Under the pieces are notes generated by a model, which had not been told where the DNA came from, did not search any database, and saw only the letters and a list, made by a program, of their open reading frames with translations. This document shows, piece after piece, positions 26,946-36,050 of a stretch of DNA of 64,000 bases; the stretch's first letter is position 1; each line of letters starts with the position of its first letter. The position numbers were made by a program, and so were the translations under genes. Source of the stretch: an uncultured bacterium. Lineage in GTDB: Bacteria > Verrucomicrobiota > Lentisphaeria > Victivallales > UBA1829. The stretch is taken from positions 190,663 through 254,662 of the forward strand of contig CACZEK010000001.1 of the NCBI GenBank assembly GCA_902780135.1, given 5' to 3'.

Positions 26946-26958
26946 CCTGAGTCCCCCC

Positions 26959-27600
26959 GTGTACACGACGAAAAAGACACTGCTGCAGCGCATGCAGAAC
27001 TGCGACGAGATCTCCTGGGAGGAGTTCTACAGCATCTACTGGCCGCTGGTCCTTGACATCGGGCAGAAACTCGGCATACCGCATGACAACTGCGGCGATC
27101 TCATGCAGGAGATCATGTTCGACCTCTTCAAAGGAGAGGCGCTCCTGCGCTACGATCCGGCAAAAGGCAGATTCCGGACCTACTTCGGCGTTCTCGTCCG
27201 GCACAAGGCGGCGGACATGCTGAAGGATTCCGCCCGGTTTCCCGTTCCGGCAAAAGATGACGCCTCCTCCGACCCCGTCCCGGAACTTGCCGCCTCGTTC
27301 CTTGCGCCGGACAAACAGAACGAGAACAATCCGTTTCAAAGGCTGTTCGACGAGGAATACCGCAAGTGCCTCCTCGCCGCGGCGATGAACGAGCTCCGGA
27401 ACAACGTCGAGCCGAAGACCTACGCGATCTTCGAAATGGTCGTCCTTCAGGAGCGTCCCGTCAAAGAAGTCGCCCGCTGCCTCGGCATCAGCCGTTCCGC
27501 GATCGACGTCTACTGTTCCCGGTGCAGGAAAAAGCTTCAGAAGATCGTTTCCGAGATCCGCATCGAAAACCCAGACTTCACCATCGGCATTCCGTTATGA
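26959..27600 (+). CDS. ECF-type RNA polymerase sigma factor (kinase-linked, pair 1)
   Basis: A 213-residue sigma-70 family protein. Region 2 is visible at about 18-90 (YWPLVLDIGQKLG, DLMQEIMFDLF, GRFRTYFGVLVRHKAAD), and region 4 at about 150-205 with a helix-turn-helix EVARCLGISRSAIDVYCSR. The start is probably GTG 26959, with an ATG at 26992 as an alternative. The stop overlaps the start of a Ser/Thr kinase gene (ATGA, 27597-27600), so the two are translationally coupled. No anti-sigma gene is present. The layout matches ECF sigma factors associated with protein kinases, known in planctomycetes and relatives; phosphorylation of the sigma factor by the kinase is inference. Confidence 0.85.
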   Translation: MYTTKKTLLQRMQNCDEISWEEFYSIYWPLVLDIGQKLGIPHDNCGDLMQEIMFDLFKGEALLRYDPAKGRFRTYFGVLVRHKAADMLKDSARFPVPAKDDASSDPVPELAASFLAPDKQNENNPFQRLFDEEYRKCLLAAAMNELRNNVEPKTYAIFEMVVLQERPVKEVARCLGISRSAIDVYCSRCRKKLQKIVSEIRIENPDFTIGIPL

Positions 27601-29915
27601 GCATTACCGGTCCATTCGATTTTCGGAAAGGCGATCTCGTGGAGGGGATGACGATCGTCTCGCCAATCGTCCGGGGCGGCCACGGGGACCTGTACCTCGT
27701 GAGCGAGGAGGTCGAGCAGAAAAGAGTCCTGAAAGTCATTCAGAAGCCGGACAACGACGACGAGCTTACCGGGATCGAAAAATGCCGCGCGGTCTCCTCG
27801 CATATTCCCGGGCTGGTCCCCATCCTGAAAGCCGGCAGGCTCGCCGGCGGCCGCATCTGGTGCGTCATGCCACCGGCGGACAATCTGGCGCAATGGCCGG
27901 ACTACGAGCCGGACACGCTCGCAAACCGCATCGCCCGGGACGGACGGCTCCGGACGGAAGAAGTCCTGCGCCTGGCGGACAGGATGCTGGCGACGGTCAG
28001 GGACCTGCACAACGCCGGACTCGCGCATTGCGACATCAAGCCGGACAACATCGTCTTCATCGACAGGGAACCGAGGCTGACCGACTACAGCCTGCTTTCC
28101 GACACGCTGAACCGCCCGGTCGGCGCGCCCTTCGGCACCACCGGATTCGTCCCGCCGGAGATGACCGGAGATCCGGACGCCTACCAGCCGCGCGCCTGCG
28201 ACCTGTACGCCATCGGAAAAGTCATCTACTGCGCCTGGTCCGGGATGGACGCGATGCTCTTCCCGTCCGTCCCGAAGGAGATCCCCCTGTCCGAGATCGG
28301 GATCATCCTGCCGCTCTACATGAAGGCGTGCAGCGCGTCCCCGAACAGGCGTTTTCAAAACGCCGGCGAGTTCATCTCCGCCGTCGCGGACGCACGTTCG
28401 CGCCTGCACGTCAGCCAGCTGGCGTGGAACAGAAGGATCCTTCGCCGGTGCGGACGGATCCTGCCCGCGCTGCTCCTTGCCGTCCTGTGCGCCGCCGTCC
28501 TGCTGTTCTTTCTGTGGCGCGCCGGAAGCAAAAACGCCGATCCGCTCGTCGTCACGACGCCCTGGGACAGCGAGGACGAAAACGACGGCGCGGTCAGCCT
28601 GCGCGAAGCGATCGCCTATTCGCAGATACCTGGCGGCCCGTGGAGAATCCGGTTCGACATGCCCGGCAGCGACGCCGTCTATCTGTCCGACCCGACGCAG
28701 ATCACCCCCCTCATGCGGTTCTCGACGACGAACGAAAAGACCGGCAACCCGGTGGACATCGTGCTGAACGAGCTCCACGTCGCGGACCGCGTCATCAACA
28801 CGTCCGAAGGCGTGGAGGGCGGCGGCGCGGCGATGCATGCGAACACAGGACGGTTCCTGGTCAAGAAGGGGACGTACGAAAGAAATCTGGACCGCGGGAC
28901 CGGCGGCGCGGGCGGCGCGTTCCGCATGATCGACTGCGACCTGACCATAGACGGCGCGGTCTTCCGGCGCAACGGCGCGTTCAGCAGAGGCGGCGCGCTG
29001 AACCTCGAACGGACCCGCGCGACGATCCGGGACGCGCAGTTCCAGGGAAACGAGGTCAACGGATTCGGCGGCGCGATCAACCTCTTCGACTGTCAGGAGG
29101 TCCTGATCGCCGACTCCTGTTTCGAGAACAACAGGACCGGAGACCATTTCCTGTACGGCTGGTGCGGCGGCGCGATCCAGGTCGAGGGCAGCAGGCTGGT
29201 CTACGAGGTCTCGGACGGCATCACGGTCATAAACGAGGGAAACGAATCCGGCTGCGGCGGCTTCATCGCGTTCTCCATTTACGACAGGACGCCCGTGAAA
29301 TCCGCCGGCGCGGAGTTCCGCATCAACGGCGCCATGATCATCGGCGACGGCGACGGCAGGGATTCCATCGCGTCCAGCGTCAGGACAGGCGACGAGCATA
29401 CGGATATGCCGAGCCCGGTAGAGGACATCAGCGCTTACGACATCTTCATCCGCAAGACAGGCAAGGGGAGCCTGACGGTCAACGCGCCCGTCAATGACTA
29501 CGACGGGAAATGGGTCATCGAGGACGGCACGCTGGTCTTCACCTACGACCGGGGCGGCGATCTCGACGGCGCGGTCACGGTCTCCGGCGGACAGATGGTC
29601 ATGGACGATCCGTACAAGTTCAGGGAGCTGACGTTCCGCCTCGGCAAGCCGAACGAGCGGCCCTTCGTCGCCAACCTTTTCAACCTCACCGGCGGATCGT
29701 TCGTCATCGACGCCGCCGATGCCGCGGACGGCGTCTATCCGCTCGCGGACGGCGCGGACAGTTTCAACAGGGCATTCACGCTCCGCGACGATGCGTCCGG
29801 CGGACCGTCCGCCGCGCTGTCCGTCGGGCAGACCGTGACCGTCAGCGGCTCCGACTACACGCTGAACCTGAACGGCGGCATATTGAGCTTGACGAAATCG
29901 ACTCCGCGGGAATGA
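27597..29915 (+). CDS. Membrane Ser/Thr protein kinase with extracytoplasmic beta-helix domain (pair 1)
   Basis: A 772-residue protein. Residues about 10-260 are a Hanks-type kinase: glycine loop VRGGHGDLYLV, beta-3 lysine in RVLKVIQ, catalytic loop HCDIKPDNIVF, activation segment FGTTGFVPPEM. The DFG motif is replaced by DYS, with the metal-binding Asp kept, so activity may be reduced. One membrane helix lies at about 284-308. The outer part begins with a VSLREAI motif like that seen at the start of many secreted parallel beta-helix proteins, then carries Gly/Asn-rich repeats (GGAFRMIDC, GGALNLE, GGAINLFDC). The gene starts inside the stop codon of the sigma factor. It probably senses something outside the membrane and signals to the sigma factor (inference). 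Confidence 0.88.
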   Translation: MSITGPFDFRKGDLVEGMTIVSPIVRGGHGDLYLVSEEVEQKRVLKVIQKPDNDDELTGIEKCRAVSSHIPGLVPILKAGRLAGGRIWCVMPPADNLAQWPDYEPDTLANRIARDGRLRTEEVLRLADRMLATVRDLHNAGLAHCDIKPDNIVFIDREPRLTDYSLLSDTLNRPVGAPFGTTGFVPPEMTGDPDAYQPRACDLYAIGKVIYCAWSGMDAMLFPSVPKEIPLSEIGIILPLYMKACSASPNRRFQNAGEFISAVADARSRLHVSQLAWNRRILRRCGRILPALLLAVLCAAVLLFFLWRAGSKNADPLVVTTPWDSEDENDGAVSLREAIAYSQIPGGPWRIRFDMPGSDAVYLSDPTQITPLMRFSTTNEKTGNPVDIVLNELHVADRVINTSEGVEGGGAAMHANTGRFLVKKGTYERNLDRGTGGAGGAFRMIDCDLTIDGAVFRRNGAFSRGGALNLERTRATIRDAQFQGNEVNGFGGAINLFDCQEVLIADSCFENNRTGDHFLYGWCGGAIQVEGSRLVYEVSDGITVINEGNESGCGGFIAFSIYDRTPVKSAGAEFRINGAMIIGDGDGRDSIASSVRTGDEHTDMPSPVEDISAYDIFIRKTGKGSLTVNAPVNDYDGKWVIEDGTLVFTYDRGGDLDGAVTVSGGQMVMDDPYKFRELTFRLGKPNERPFVANLFNLTGGSFVIDAADAADGVYPLADGADSFNRAFTLRDDASGGPSAALSVGQTVTVSGSDYTLNLNGGILSLTKSTPRE

Positions 29916-30036
29916 CCGTCCCACGGCATCGCGGACTCCTGCCGGTTGCATCGCATGGCGGCAAACCGCCCGGCAAAGCGCTTTTTTCCCGGAAAAAGCG
30001 GAAAAACCAAAAAAAAGAGGCGGGCGGGTGTTAGAT

Positions 30037-30066
30037 TTGACGCAAAAAAGCGGTATATATTATATA
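30037..30066 (+). promoter_or_regulatory. Promoter of the 52-residue membrane peptide gene
   Basis: TTGACG (30037-30042), an 18-base spacer and TATATA (30061-30066) lie about 95 bases before the TTG start at 30161. The alternating TA tract makes the exact -10 uncertain. The stretch 29916-30160 otherwise holds no gene. Confidence 0.5.
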
Positions 30067-30160
30067 TGCGATTGCGTTTTTTGTCCGCCTGACAGAAAAA
30101 ACGATTGTTCCACGGAACGGAAATGCCGGACCGACGCATCCGGCGCAAGGAGAAAAGATT

Positions 30161-30319
30161 TTGAACTGCGACAAAGACAACGGAAACAATACGGACGGGG
30201 CATTGGAAAAACAGGGGGAAAAGCCTCCCGTCGATTGGAAAAAATATGTTGTGGGAGGAGTCTTTCTGCTCATCGCGGTCCTGCTCCTGATCGCCATTAT
30301 CATGTTCAAGAACGCCTGA
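30161..30319 (+). CDS. 52-residue single-pass membrane protein with TTG start
   Basis: A TTG codon at 30161 is preceded by a strong AAGGAG (30147-30152) eight bases upstream. It opens a 52-residue frame with a polar, Asn/Asp-rich N-terminus (NCDKDNGNNTDG), then DWKKYVVGG and a hydrophobic helix (VFLLIAVLLLIAIIMF) ending KNA. This is a classic small membrane protein layout: ribosome site, single helix, charged ends. A promoter lies about 95 bases upstream. I do not recognise the family. It follows the kinase gene but has its own signals. Confidence 0.7.
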   Translation: MNCDKDNGNNTDGALEKQGEKPPVDWKKYVVGGVFLLIAVLLLIAIIMFKNA

Positions 30320-30364
30320 AGCCCGCGGGCGCGCATCCCCGCCCGTTTCCGCCTTGGCCTCCCG

Positions 30365-30383
30365 GTCCCGCGCCTCGCGGGAC
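30365..30383. other. Strong GC hairpin between convergent genes
   Basis: GTCCCGCG (30365-30372) pairs with CGCGGGAC (30376-30383) across a three-base loop. It lies between the ends of the 52-residue membrane protein and the carrier protein. There is no T run on either strand, so it may be an RNA end-stabilising hairpin rather than an intrinsic terminator. Confidence 0.5.
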
Positions 30384-30402
30384 TTGCCGGTTCAAGGCTC
30401 CC

Positions 30403-30783
30403 TCATCCTTCCGCGGACCGCTTTACCCTGTCCTCAAGATACCGGATGGCATCGCCGACGGTATGAAATCCCGCGGCGTCCCCGTCCGGGATCCTGAGGT
30501 CGAATTCGTTTTCGAATGCCATAATCAGCTCTTCGATGGACATCGAATCAAGATCCTGATACAACGGGCGGTCGTCCGTGATCCGGTCCGGCGTGATCCG
30601 TTTTTCTTCCGGCAGTCTCGGCTTTACCGGCATGTACAAGCGGAAAGATTTCGGTTTCGCGCTCCGGTCTCTTTCATGGGCTATGGCGAATTCGATTCCA
30701 GCCTCCCAATTCAGGCACTCCGCCACGACTTTCCGGACACGGTCGGCGACGGTGGACGGTCCCGTTTCCATAGCCGGGTTCAC
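30403..30783 (-). CDS. Acyl-carrier-protein-like protein with N-terminal extension
   Basis: A 126-residue protein whose C-terminal half resembles ACP: DLDSMSIEEL with Ser80 as the phosphopantetheine site, AFENEFDLRIPD, and a final helix TVGDAIRYLEDR. ACPs are usually about 78 residues; here the segment between helix 1 and the DSM motif is longer, with a charged Lys/Arg/Pro-rich insert (about 36-68). The start is a GTG overlapping the stop of the secreted esterase gene (GTGA), so it is translationally coupled to it; an ATG lies 12 bases further in. No ketoacyl synthase or ligase is nearby. It could serve a specialised acyl transfer. Confidence 0.78.
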   Translation of the reverse strand: MNPAMETGPSTVADRVRKVVAECLNWEAGIEFAIAHERDRSAKPKSFRLYMPVKPRLPEEKRITPDRITDDRPLYQDLDSMSIEELIMAFENEFDLRIPDGDAAGFHTVGDAIRYLEDRVKRSAEG

Positions 30784-31715
30784 TTCTTTTCAGGTTCGGC
30801 GGCCTTCGCATCCTTCCCGTCGGCAGTCTTGTCCTTCGCGGGGTCGACGTCGATGTACCCCTGCTTGAACATCCACGAAGCGCAGGCGTCCTGCCACATC
30901 TTCCAAAGCGGCAGTTTGGAGCCGGTGAACCCGTGGCCGCCCTCGGTGAACTCCAGATATTCGACCGGGATCTTGTGCGCCTTGAGCGCTTCGACGTACA
31001 TGCGGCTGTTGTCGACCGGGACGAGCTGGTCCTTCGCGGAATGGCACACGAACGCCGGCGGGGTCTTGTCCGTGACCTGTTTTTCGTTGGACAGCAGGTC
31101 GATCAGCTCCTGCGACGGATTGCCGCCGAGCAGATTGCGTTTCGTGCCGCCCTCGGTCTTCACGGCCATCGTGATCACGGGGTAGATCAGCACCTGGAAA
31201 TCCGGGCGCGAGGACATTTTTTCGATGGGGTCCCCGGACTTCGCGTCGCCGTCGTCGAAATGCGTCGCGATGGTGCTCGCAAGGTGTCCACCCGCCGAGA
31301 ATCCCATCACGCCGACCTTCTTCGGCTCCACGCCGCGCGTCTTGCCCTCGGCGCGCACCGTACGGACCGCGTGCGCCGCGTCCTGAAGCGGCAGCGGGTG
31401 CCGGTTCGGGTTGATCCGGTAGGACAGCACCACGCCCGTGACGCCGTAGGTGTTCAGCCATTTCGCCACGTCGTATCCCTCGTTGCCCTTCACGAGCATC
31501 CCGTAGCCGCCGCCGGGGCAGATCACGACGACCGTCCCGTTCGGCTTCTCCGGCACGTACCAGCGGAGCGAGGTCCTTTCGGCGTTCGTGCCGCCCGTGC
31601 CGGGTTTCCACAGCGGGACGTCCGACGGTTCGGCGGCCGCGGACACGGCGGAGAATGCGGAGAATGCGAAGCAGACGAGGGCGAGACCGAGCTTGCGGGA
31701 GGATGATTTGAGCAT
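30780..31715 (-). CDS. Secreted alpha/beta-hydrolase esterase (acetylxylan-esterase-like)
   Basis: A 311-residue protein. The start at 31715 has AAGGAG upstream and gives a signal peptide (MLKSSSRKLGLALVCFAFS...AAA); the longer frame would start inside the promoter. Hydrolase features: ICPGGGYGMLV (oxyanion hole), GFSAGGHLAS (nucleophile Ser), SAKDQLVPVDNS (acid), and GGHGFTG (His). The W-x3-G-GG pattern and order match carbohydrate esterases of the acetylxylan esterase/BD-FAE type. The C-terminus is a Lys/Asp/Ala-rich tail. It diverges from a GH95 fucosidase, suggesting glycan deacetylation outside the cytoplasm. The ACP-like gene overlaps its stop. Confidence 0.88.
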   Translation of the reverse strand: MLKSSSRKLGLALVCFAFSAFSAVSAAAEPSDVPLWKPGTGGTNAERTSLRWYVPEKPNGTVVVICPGGGYGMLVKGNEGYDVAKWLNTYGVTGVVLSYRINPNRHPLPLQDAAHAVRTVRAEGKTRGVEPKKVGVMGFSAGGHLASTIATHFDDGDAKSGDPIEKMSSRPDFQVLIYPVITMAVKTEGGTKRNLLGGNPSQELIDLLSNEKQVTDKTPPAFVCHSAKDQLVPVDNSRMYVEALKAHKIPVEYLEFTEGGHGFTGSKLPLWKMWQDACASWMFKQGYIDVDPAKDKTADGKDAKAAEPEKK

Positions 31716-31769
31716 GGGGGGACTCCTTTCGTGAGGCGGAAAAGCATCATTGTTTGGTTCAATACCATA

Positions 31770-31797
31770 AAATAGCACGGTTCCGTCGTATTGCAAG
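31770..31797 (-). promoter_or_regulatory. Promoter of the secreted esterase gene
   Basis: On the minus strand TTGCAA (31797-31792), a 16-base spacer and TATTTT (31775-31770) lie 54 bases before the esterase start. Confidence 0.5.
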
Positions 31798-31899
31798 TGT
31801 CTTTCCGGCTTTTTCCCGCATGACGTTACTCCTAACGCCGCAGGATGCCGAATCCCGTGTCAAATCCTGTTTTTCCGTTCTTTTCACGATTGCCGACGG

Positions 31900-31928
31900 T
31901 TGATTTTTATGTGCAAACATGGTATAGT
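31900..31928 (+). promoter_or_regulatory. Promoter of the GH95 gene
   Basis: TTGATT (31900-31905), a 17-base spacer and TATAGT (31923-31928) lie 47 bases before the start at 31976. It is divergent from the esterase promoter about 100 bases away. Confidence 0.75.
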
Positions 31929-31975
31929 ACGTGCAGATAAAAAAACGCCTCTGTTTCAACGGGAGAATCCGCGCC

Positions 31976-34642
31976 ATGAACCGCCTGAAAACTGTCCTGA
32001 TCCCGCTCGTCTGCCTCGCCGCCGCGCAAATCGCATACGCCCTGCCGCCCGACTTCGAGGCGCGCCTCCGCGAGCTGAACACGACCATCCGCGACGACGC
32101 CCCGGCGAAGATCTGGAGCGAGGCGTACCCCATCGGCAACGGGCGGTTCGGCGCGATGATCTTCGGCGGCGTGAGGGAGGAACACCTTCAGCTGAACGAC
32201 GTCACGGTGTGGTCCGGCGGCAAGGACGATCCGTGGAAGAAGGACGCGTGGCAGCATCTGCCGGAAATCCGCGAGGCGATCGGGCAGAAGGACTGGCGCA
32301 AGGCGGAAGGTCTGGTGAACCGTTACATGACCGAGAAGGGCGGCTATTTCCCGTCGTACCAGACGCTCGGCGACCTGAAAATCCAGTTCGACATCCCCGA
32401 AGACGCGAAGATCGAAACCTACAGCCGCAAGCTCGATCTGAAAACCGCCGTCGAGACTGTGTCGTTCAAGGCGGACGGCGTTCTGTACAACCGCGAGTAT
32501 TTCGCCAGCCACCCGGACCAGGTCGTCGCGTGCCGTCTGACGGCGTCGAAGCCCGGCGCGCTTTCCTGCAGGATCACGCTCAATCGCGGCCGCTCCGCGA
32601 AGACCGTCGCCGAGGGGAAAGACACGCTGCTGATGACCGGCAACACCGACTACGAAAACCGCAAGGGAAACTGCGACTACGCCGTGATGCTGAAGGTCGC
32701 TCCGGGAGCATCCGTGTTTCTCTCGGAAGATCCCGCGAGCGGCATGATCTTCTTCGACGCCGAGTCTCTGCCGGGCGAATCCGAATCCGACGGGAAGATT
32801 TCCGCCGAGGGCGACACGATCACGGTCACCGGCGCGACCACGCTCACACTGTACCTGGCCGCCCACACCAGCTACAAGCTCGACTGGGATGCGAACTACC
32901 GCAACGGCGACGACCTCGCGGCCGTCGTCCGCGAACGCATCAGGAAAGCAGGGCCGCAAGTGAAGGAAGTGATCCGGTCGGGGCACTTCAGGCCGGATGC
33001 CCCCCGCCGCTGGCTCTCCGAGGACCATTTCCCGGTGTTGCTCAAACATCACATGCAGGATTACCGGCAGTTCTTCGACCGCGTCTCGTTCGAGTTCGAC
33101 AATCCGGTCGAGGGGAAATCGGACGAGGAGCTTGAGAAGTTCCTCAACCTCACGACCGTGGAACGCCTGAAACGCTTCAAGGAACACCCGGAGGACACGG
33201 CGTTCGCGGCGCTCTTCGCGCAGTTCGGGCGCTACCTCATGATCGCGTCCAGCCGCGAGGACAACCCCCTGCCGTCGAACTCGCAAGGCATCTGGGGCGA
33301 CGGCTACGACATGCCGTGGAAATGCGACTACAAGAGCAACATCAACTACCAGATGAACTACTGGCCCGTGAACACCGCCAACCTCTCCGAGTGCATGACG
33401 CCCGCCGTGAACCTGAACCTCTCGCTCATCCCGTCCGGCAGGATCACCGCGAAGGAGTATTTCAACGCGCCCGGCTGGACCTGCGCCTACACGACCAACG
33501 CCTGGGGCTGGACCGCGCCCGGCGGCGGCCTGCCGTGGGGACCGTTCTTCAGCGCGGGCGGCTGGTTCTGCCAGATGATGTTCGACCACTACGCGTTCGG
33601 CGGCGACAGGGCGTACCTCGCGAAGATCTACCCCGCCATGAAGGACAACTGCCGGTTCTTCCTCGCCGCGCTCGTGGAGGGGCCGGACGGCAAGCTCTCC
33701 ATGAACCCGTCGACCTCGCCCGAAAACCGTTTCCGCGACGGAGCGAACGGCGGCAGCGTGGCGTGGGGCGGCGAAATGGAGTCCGCCATCGTCCGCGAAG
33801 TCTTCCGCGACACGCTCTTCGCCGCGAAGGTCCTCGGCGACAAGGACGAGGAATTCCTGAAGGAGCTGAAAGCCGCCAATGAAAAACTCCGCCCGATCGC
33901 CATCGGACGCTACGGCCAGATCCAGGAATGGGGCCCGGACGTCGACAATCCGGACGACCGGCACCGCCACATCTCCCAGCTTTTCGCCCTCATGCCCGGT
34001 TCGCAGATCGACGCGCACGCGAACCTGCGGGACGCCGACGGCGCGCGCGTGGTGCTGAACCACCGCGGCGACGAGGGCACCGGCTGGTCGAAGGCGTGGA
34101 AGATCAACCTCTGGGCGCGCCTGCTCGACGGCGACCGCGCCTACAAGCTCATCCGCGAACAGCTCACCTATGTCAGCGAGGAATCGGTCGAGTACGGAGC
34201 GGGCGGCGGTGTCTACGGCAGCCTGCTCGACGCGCATCCGCCGTTCCAGATCGACGGCAATTTCGGCGCGCTCTCCGGCCTCATCGAAATGCTCCTCCAG
34301 AGCCACGTGTACGAGGAACGCGGCGCGGAGCGCATCTACACGCTCGACCTCCTGCCCGCCCTGCCGAAAACGCTCGGCTTCGAATCCGGCTCCGTGAAGG
34401 GACTCAAGGCGCGCGGCGGGTTCACGGTCGACATCGACTGGGAAAACGGCAAGCTCAAACGGGCGACCGTCACCTGCACGCACGACACGCCCGGCTTCCG
34501 CGTCAGTACGGGCAGCGTTCCTCCCGAGACCAGCGCACTCCTGAATCAGCCCGGCATACGCATCATTTCGGCAGGCAGGATCAGAGATTACCTCCCCGAA
34601 GGCGGCTGCAAGGCCGGGGACGTCATCACGATCACCCCCTGA
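31976..34642 (+). CDS. Glycoside hydrolase family 95 (alpha-L-fucosidase type), secreted
   Basis: An 888-residue enzyme with an N-terminal signal peptide ([22 protein letters not shown]). The start at 31976 has GGGAG ten bases upstream. The N-terminal beta domain has [13 protein letters not shown] and [10 protein letters not shown], typical of GH95. The (alpha/alpha)6 catalytic domain shows [31 protein letters not shown] and [14 protein letters not shown], covering the regions of the known catalytic Asn, Glu and Asp. Members remove alpha-1,2-fucose, and some act on galactose; the specificity here cannot be read. It fits mucin, milk-oligosaccharide or plant-glycan breakdown. A strong terminator follows. 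Confidence 0.93.
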   Translation: MNRLKTVLIPLVCLAAAQIAYALPPDFEARLRELNTTIRDDAPAKIWSEAYPIGNGRFGAMIFGGVREEHLQLNDVTVWSGGKDDPWKKDAWQHLPEIREAIGQKDWRKAEGLVNRYMTEKGGYFPSYQTLGDLKIQFDIPEDAKIETYSRKLDLKTAVETVSFKADGVLYNREYFASHPDQVVACRLTASKPGALSCRITLNRGRSAKTVAEGKDTLLMTGNTDYENRKGNCDYAVMLKVAPGASVFLSEDPASGMIFFDAESLPGESESDGKISAEGDTITVTGATTLTLYLAAHTSYKLDWDANYRNGDDLAAVVRERIRKAGPQVKEVIRSGHFRPDAPRRWLSEDHFPVLLKHHMQDYRQFFDRVSFEFDNPVEGKSDEELEKFLNLTTVERLKRFKEHPEDTAFAALFAQFGRYLMIASSREDNPLPSNSQGIWGDGYDMPWKCDYKSNINYQMNYWPVNTANLSECMTPAVNLNLSLIPSGRITAKEYFNAPGWTCAYTTNAWGWTAPGGGLPWGPFFSAGGWFCQMMFDHYAFGGDRAYLAKIYPAMKDNCRFFLAALVEGPDGKLSMNPSTSPENRFRDGANGGSVAWGGEMESAIVREVFRDTLFAAKVLGDKDEEFLKELKAANEKLRPIAIGRYGQIQEWGPDVDNPDDRHRHISQLFALMPGSQIDAHANLRDADGARVVLNHRGDEGTGWSKAWKINLWARLLDGDRAYKLIREQLTYVSEESVEYGAGGGVYGSLLDAHPPFQIDGNFGALSGLIEMLLQSHVYEERGAERIYTLDLLPALPKTLGFESGSVKGLKARGGFTVDIDWENGKLKRATVTCTHDTPGFRVSTGSVPPETSALLNQPGIRIISAGRIRDYLPEGGCKAGDVITITP

Positions 34643-34673
34643 AATCATCCGGCGTTTTCACCGTCTCCATCCT

Positions 34674-34702
34674 CTCCCGGCGCATTTCCGGGAGTTTTTT
34701 TT
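34674..34702 (+). terminator. Terminator of the GH95 gene
   Basis: CTCCCGG (34674-34680) pairs with CCGGGAG (34688-34694), followed directly by eight T residues. Confidence 0.9.
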
Positions 34703-34781
34703 CGGGAAAACATGGGGGGCTTCCAACGGAAAAAGGAGGCTCCTTTTTTCTTTTATGTTTTTGAAAACGCGCGGGGAACAC

Positions 34782-34810
34782 TTGAAATGAATGATTCGAA
34801 GATGTATATT
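34782..34810 (+). promoter_or_regulatory. Promoter of the HlyD/ABC efflux operon
   Basis: TTGAAA (34782-34787), a 17-base spacer and TATATT (34805-34810) lie 55 bases before the HlyD-family start. Confidence 0.7.
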
Positions 34811-34865
34811 ATTTGATGTATCTGCTATCTAACAACGGAACAAAACGGGAAAGGACCCCCAGACC

Positions 34866-36050
34866 ATGTTCAACATGAAAAAAATCGTCATCTCGCTCCT
34901 CGTCATCGCCGCCATCGGCATGACCTGGTACCTCATCAAATCCTACAAGGAAGAGGCGATCTACAAGAATCCGGCGTTCTCCTCCGGCAACGGCCGCCTC
35001 GAGGCGACCGAGATCAACATCGCCGCCAAGCTCTCCGGCAAGATCGAAAGCGTCCTGGTCGACGAAGGCGACTATGTGAAGGCGGGGCAGAAGCTCGCCC
35101 AGATGCAGACGAACACGCTCGAGGCCGAGCTCGAACAGGCGAAGGCGCAGATTCAGGTGAAGGAAGCCGAGCTCGAACAGGCGAAGGCGCAACTTCAGGT
35201 CGAAGAAGCCGCTCTCGCATCCGCGAATGCCGCCCTCGCCGCATCGAAAGCCAGCCTCGCCGCGAAGACCAGCACGTTCAACAACGCCAAAAGCCGTTAC
35301 GAACGTTCGAAGCAGCTTGTGGAAAGGGATGCGACTTCCCAGCAGACGTTCGAAAATGACGAGGCGCTGTTCCAGTCCGCGGGCGCCGACGTCGAATCCG
35401 CGAAAGCCAACGTCCAGAGTTCCGAAGCGGACATCAAGAGCGTCGAGGCCGCGATCATTTCCGACAAGGCAGCCATCGTCAAGGCGGAGGCCGCCATCGC
35501 CGCCGCCAAAGCCGACGCCGACCGCATCCAGGCGGACATCGACGACAGCAGCCTCAACGCTCCGATCGACGGCCGCATCCAGTACCGCATCTCCGAAGTC
35601 GGCGAAGTCCTCAGCTCCGGCGGCCGCGTGCTCAACCTCGTCGACCTCACCGACGTCTACCTGACCTTCTTCGTCCCCGAAGAGACCGCCGGCAAGATCG
35701 CGCTCGGCGCGGACGCCCGCATCGTGCTCGACGCCGCCTCCGACATCGCGATCCCCGCCACCATCTCCTACGTCGCCAGCGTGGCGCAGTTCACGCCGAA
35801 GACCGTCGAGACCAAAGCGGAACGCGAAAAACTCATGTTCCGTGTGAAGGCGAAGATTTCCGCGGATCTTCTCAAACCGTACGTCGAATACGTCAAGACC
35901 GGTGTTCCGGGCGTCGCCTGGGTCCGCCTCGACGACAACGAGCCCTGGCCGGATTTCCTCAAAACCCCGAAAGAGAAGGGTGAACCCATCTCCGCCAACG
36001 TTAACGCCGCCGACAAACCCGCCGAGACGAACGAGACGGCCGCAAAATGA
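34866..36050 (+). CDS. HlyD-family membrane fusion protein
   Basis: A 394-residue periplasmic adaptor with an N-terminal membrane anchor (KKIVISLLVIAAIGMTWYLI), a split lipoyl/biotinyl domain (AKLSGKIESVLVDEGDYVKAGQ and later DSSLNAPIDGRIQYRI), and a long alanine-rich coiled-coil hairpin (about 85-225) with near-repeats of ELEQAKAQ. A beta-barrel domain and a Lys/Glu-rich tail follow. Its stop overlaps the next gene (ATGA, 36047-36050), which is an RbbA-like ABC protein; an ABC-2 permease follows. The trio is the same order as E. coli YhiI-RbbA-YhhJ. A TolC-like outer-membrane partner is not in this window. Confidence 0.92.
   Translation: MFNMKKIVISLLVIAAIGMTWYLIKSYKEEAIYKNPAFSSGNGRLEATEINIAAKLSGKIESVLVDEGDYVKAGQKLAQMQTNTLEAELEQAKAQIQVKEAELEQAKAQLQVEEAALASANAALAASKASLAAKTSTFNNAKSRYERSKQLVERDATSQQTFENDEALFQSAGADVESAKANVQSSEADIKSVEAAIISDKAAIVKAEAAIAAAKADADRIQADIDDSSLNAPIDGRIQYRISEVGEVLSSGGRVLNLVDLTDVYLTFFVPEETAGKIALGADARIVLDAASDIAIPATISYVASVAQFTPKTVETKAEREKLMFRVKAKISADLLKPYVEYVKTGVPGVAWVRLDDNEPWPDFLKTPKEKGEPISANVNAADKPAETNETAAK

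Noticed and set aside
29944-30025. Terminator after kinase 1
   Set aside because: There are small stems (GGCGG-CAAA-CCGCC and CGCTTTTT/AAAAAGCG), but no stem followed by a T run in the right order, so none is called.
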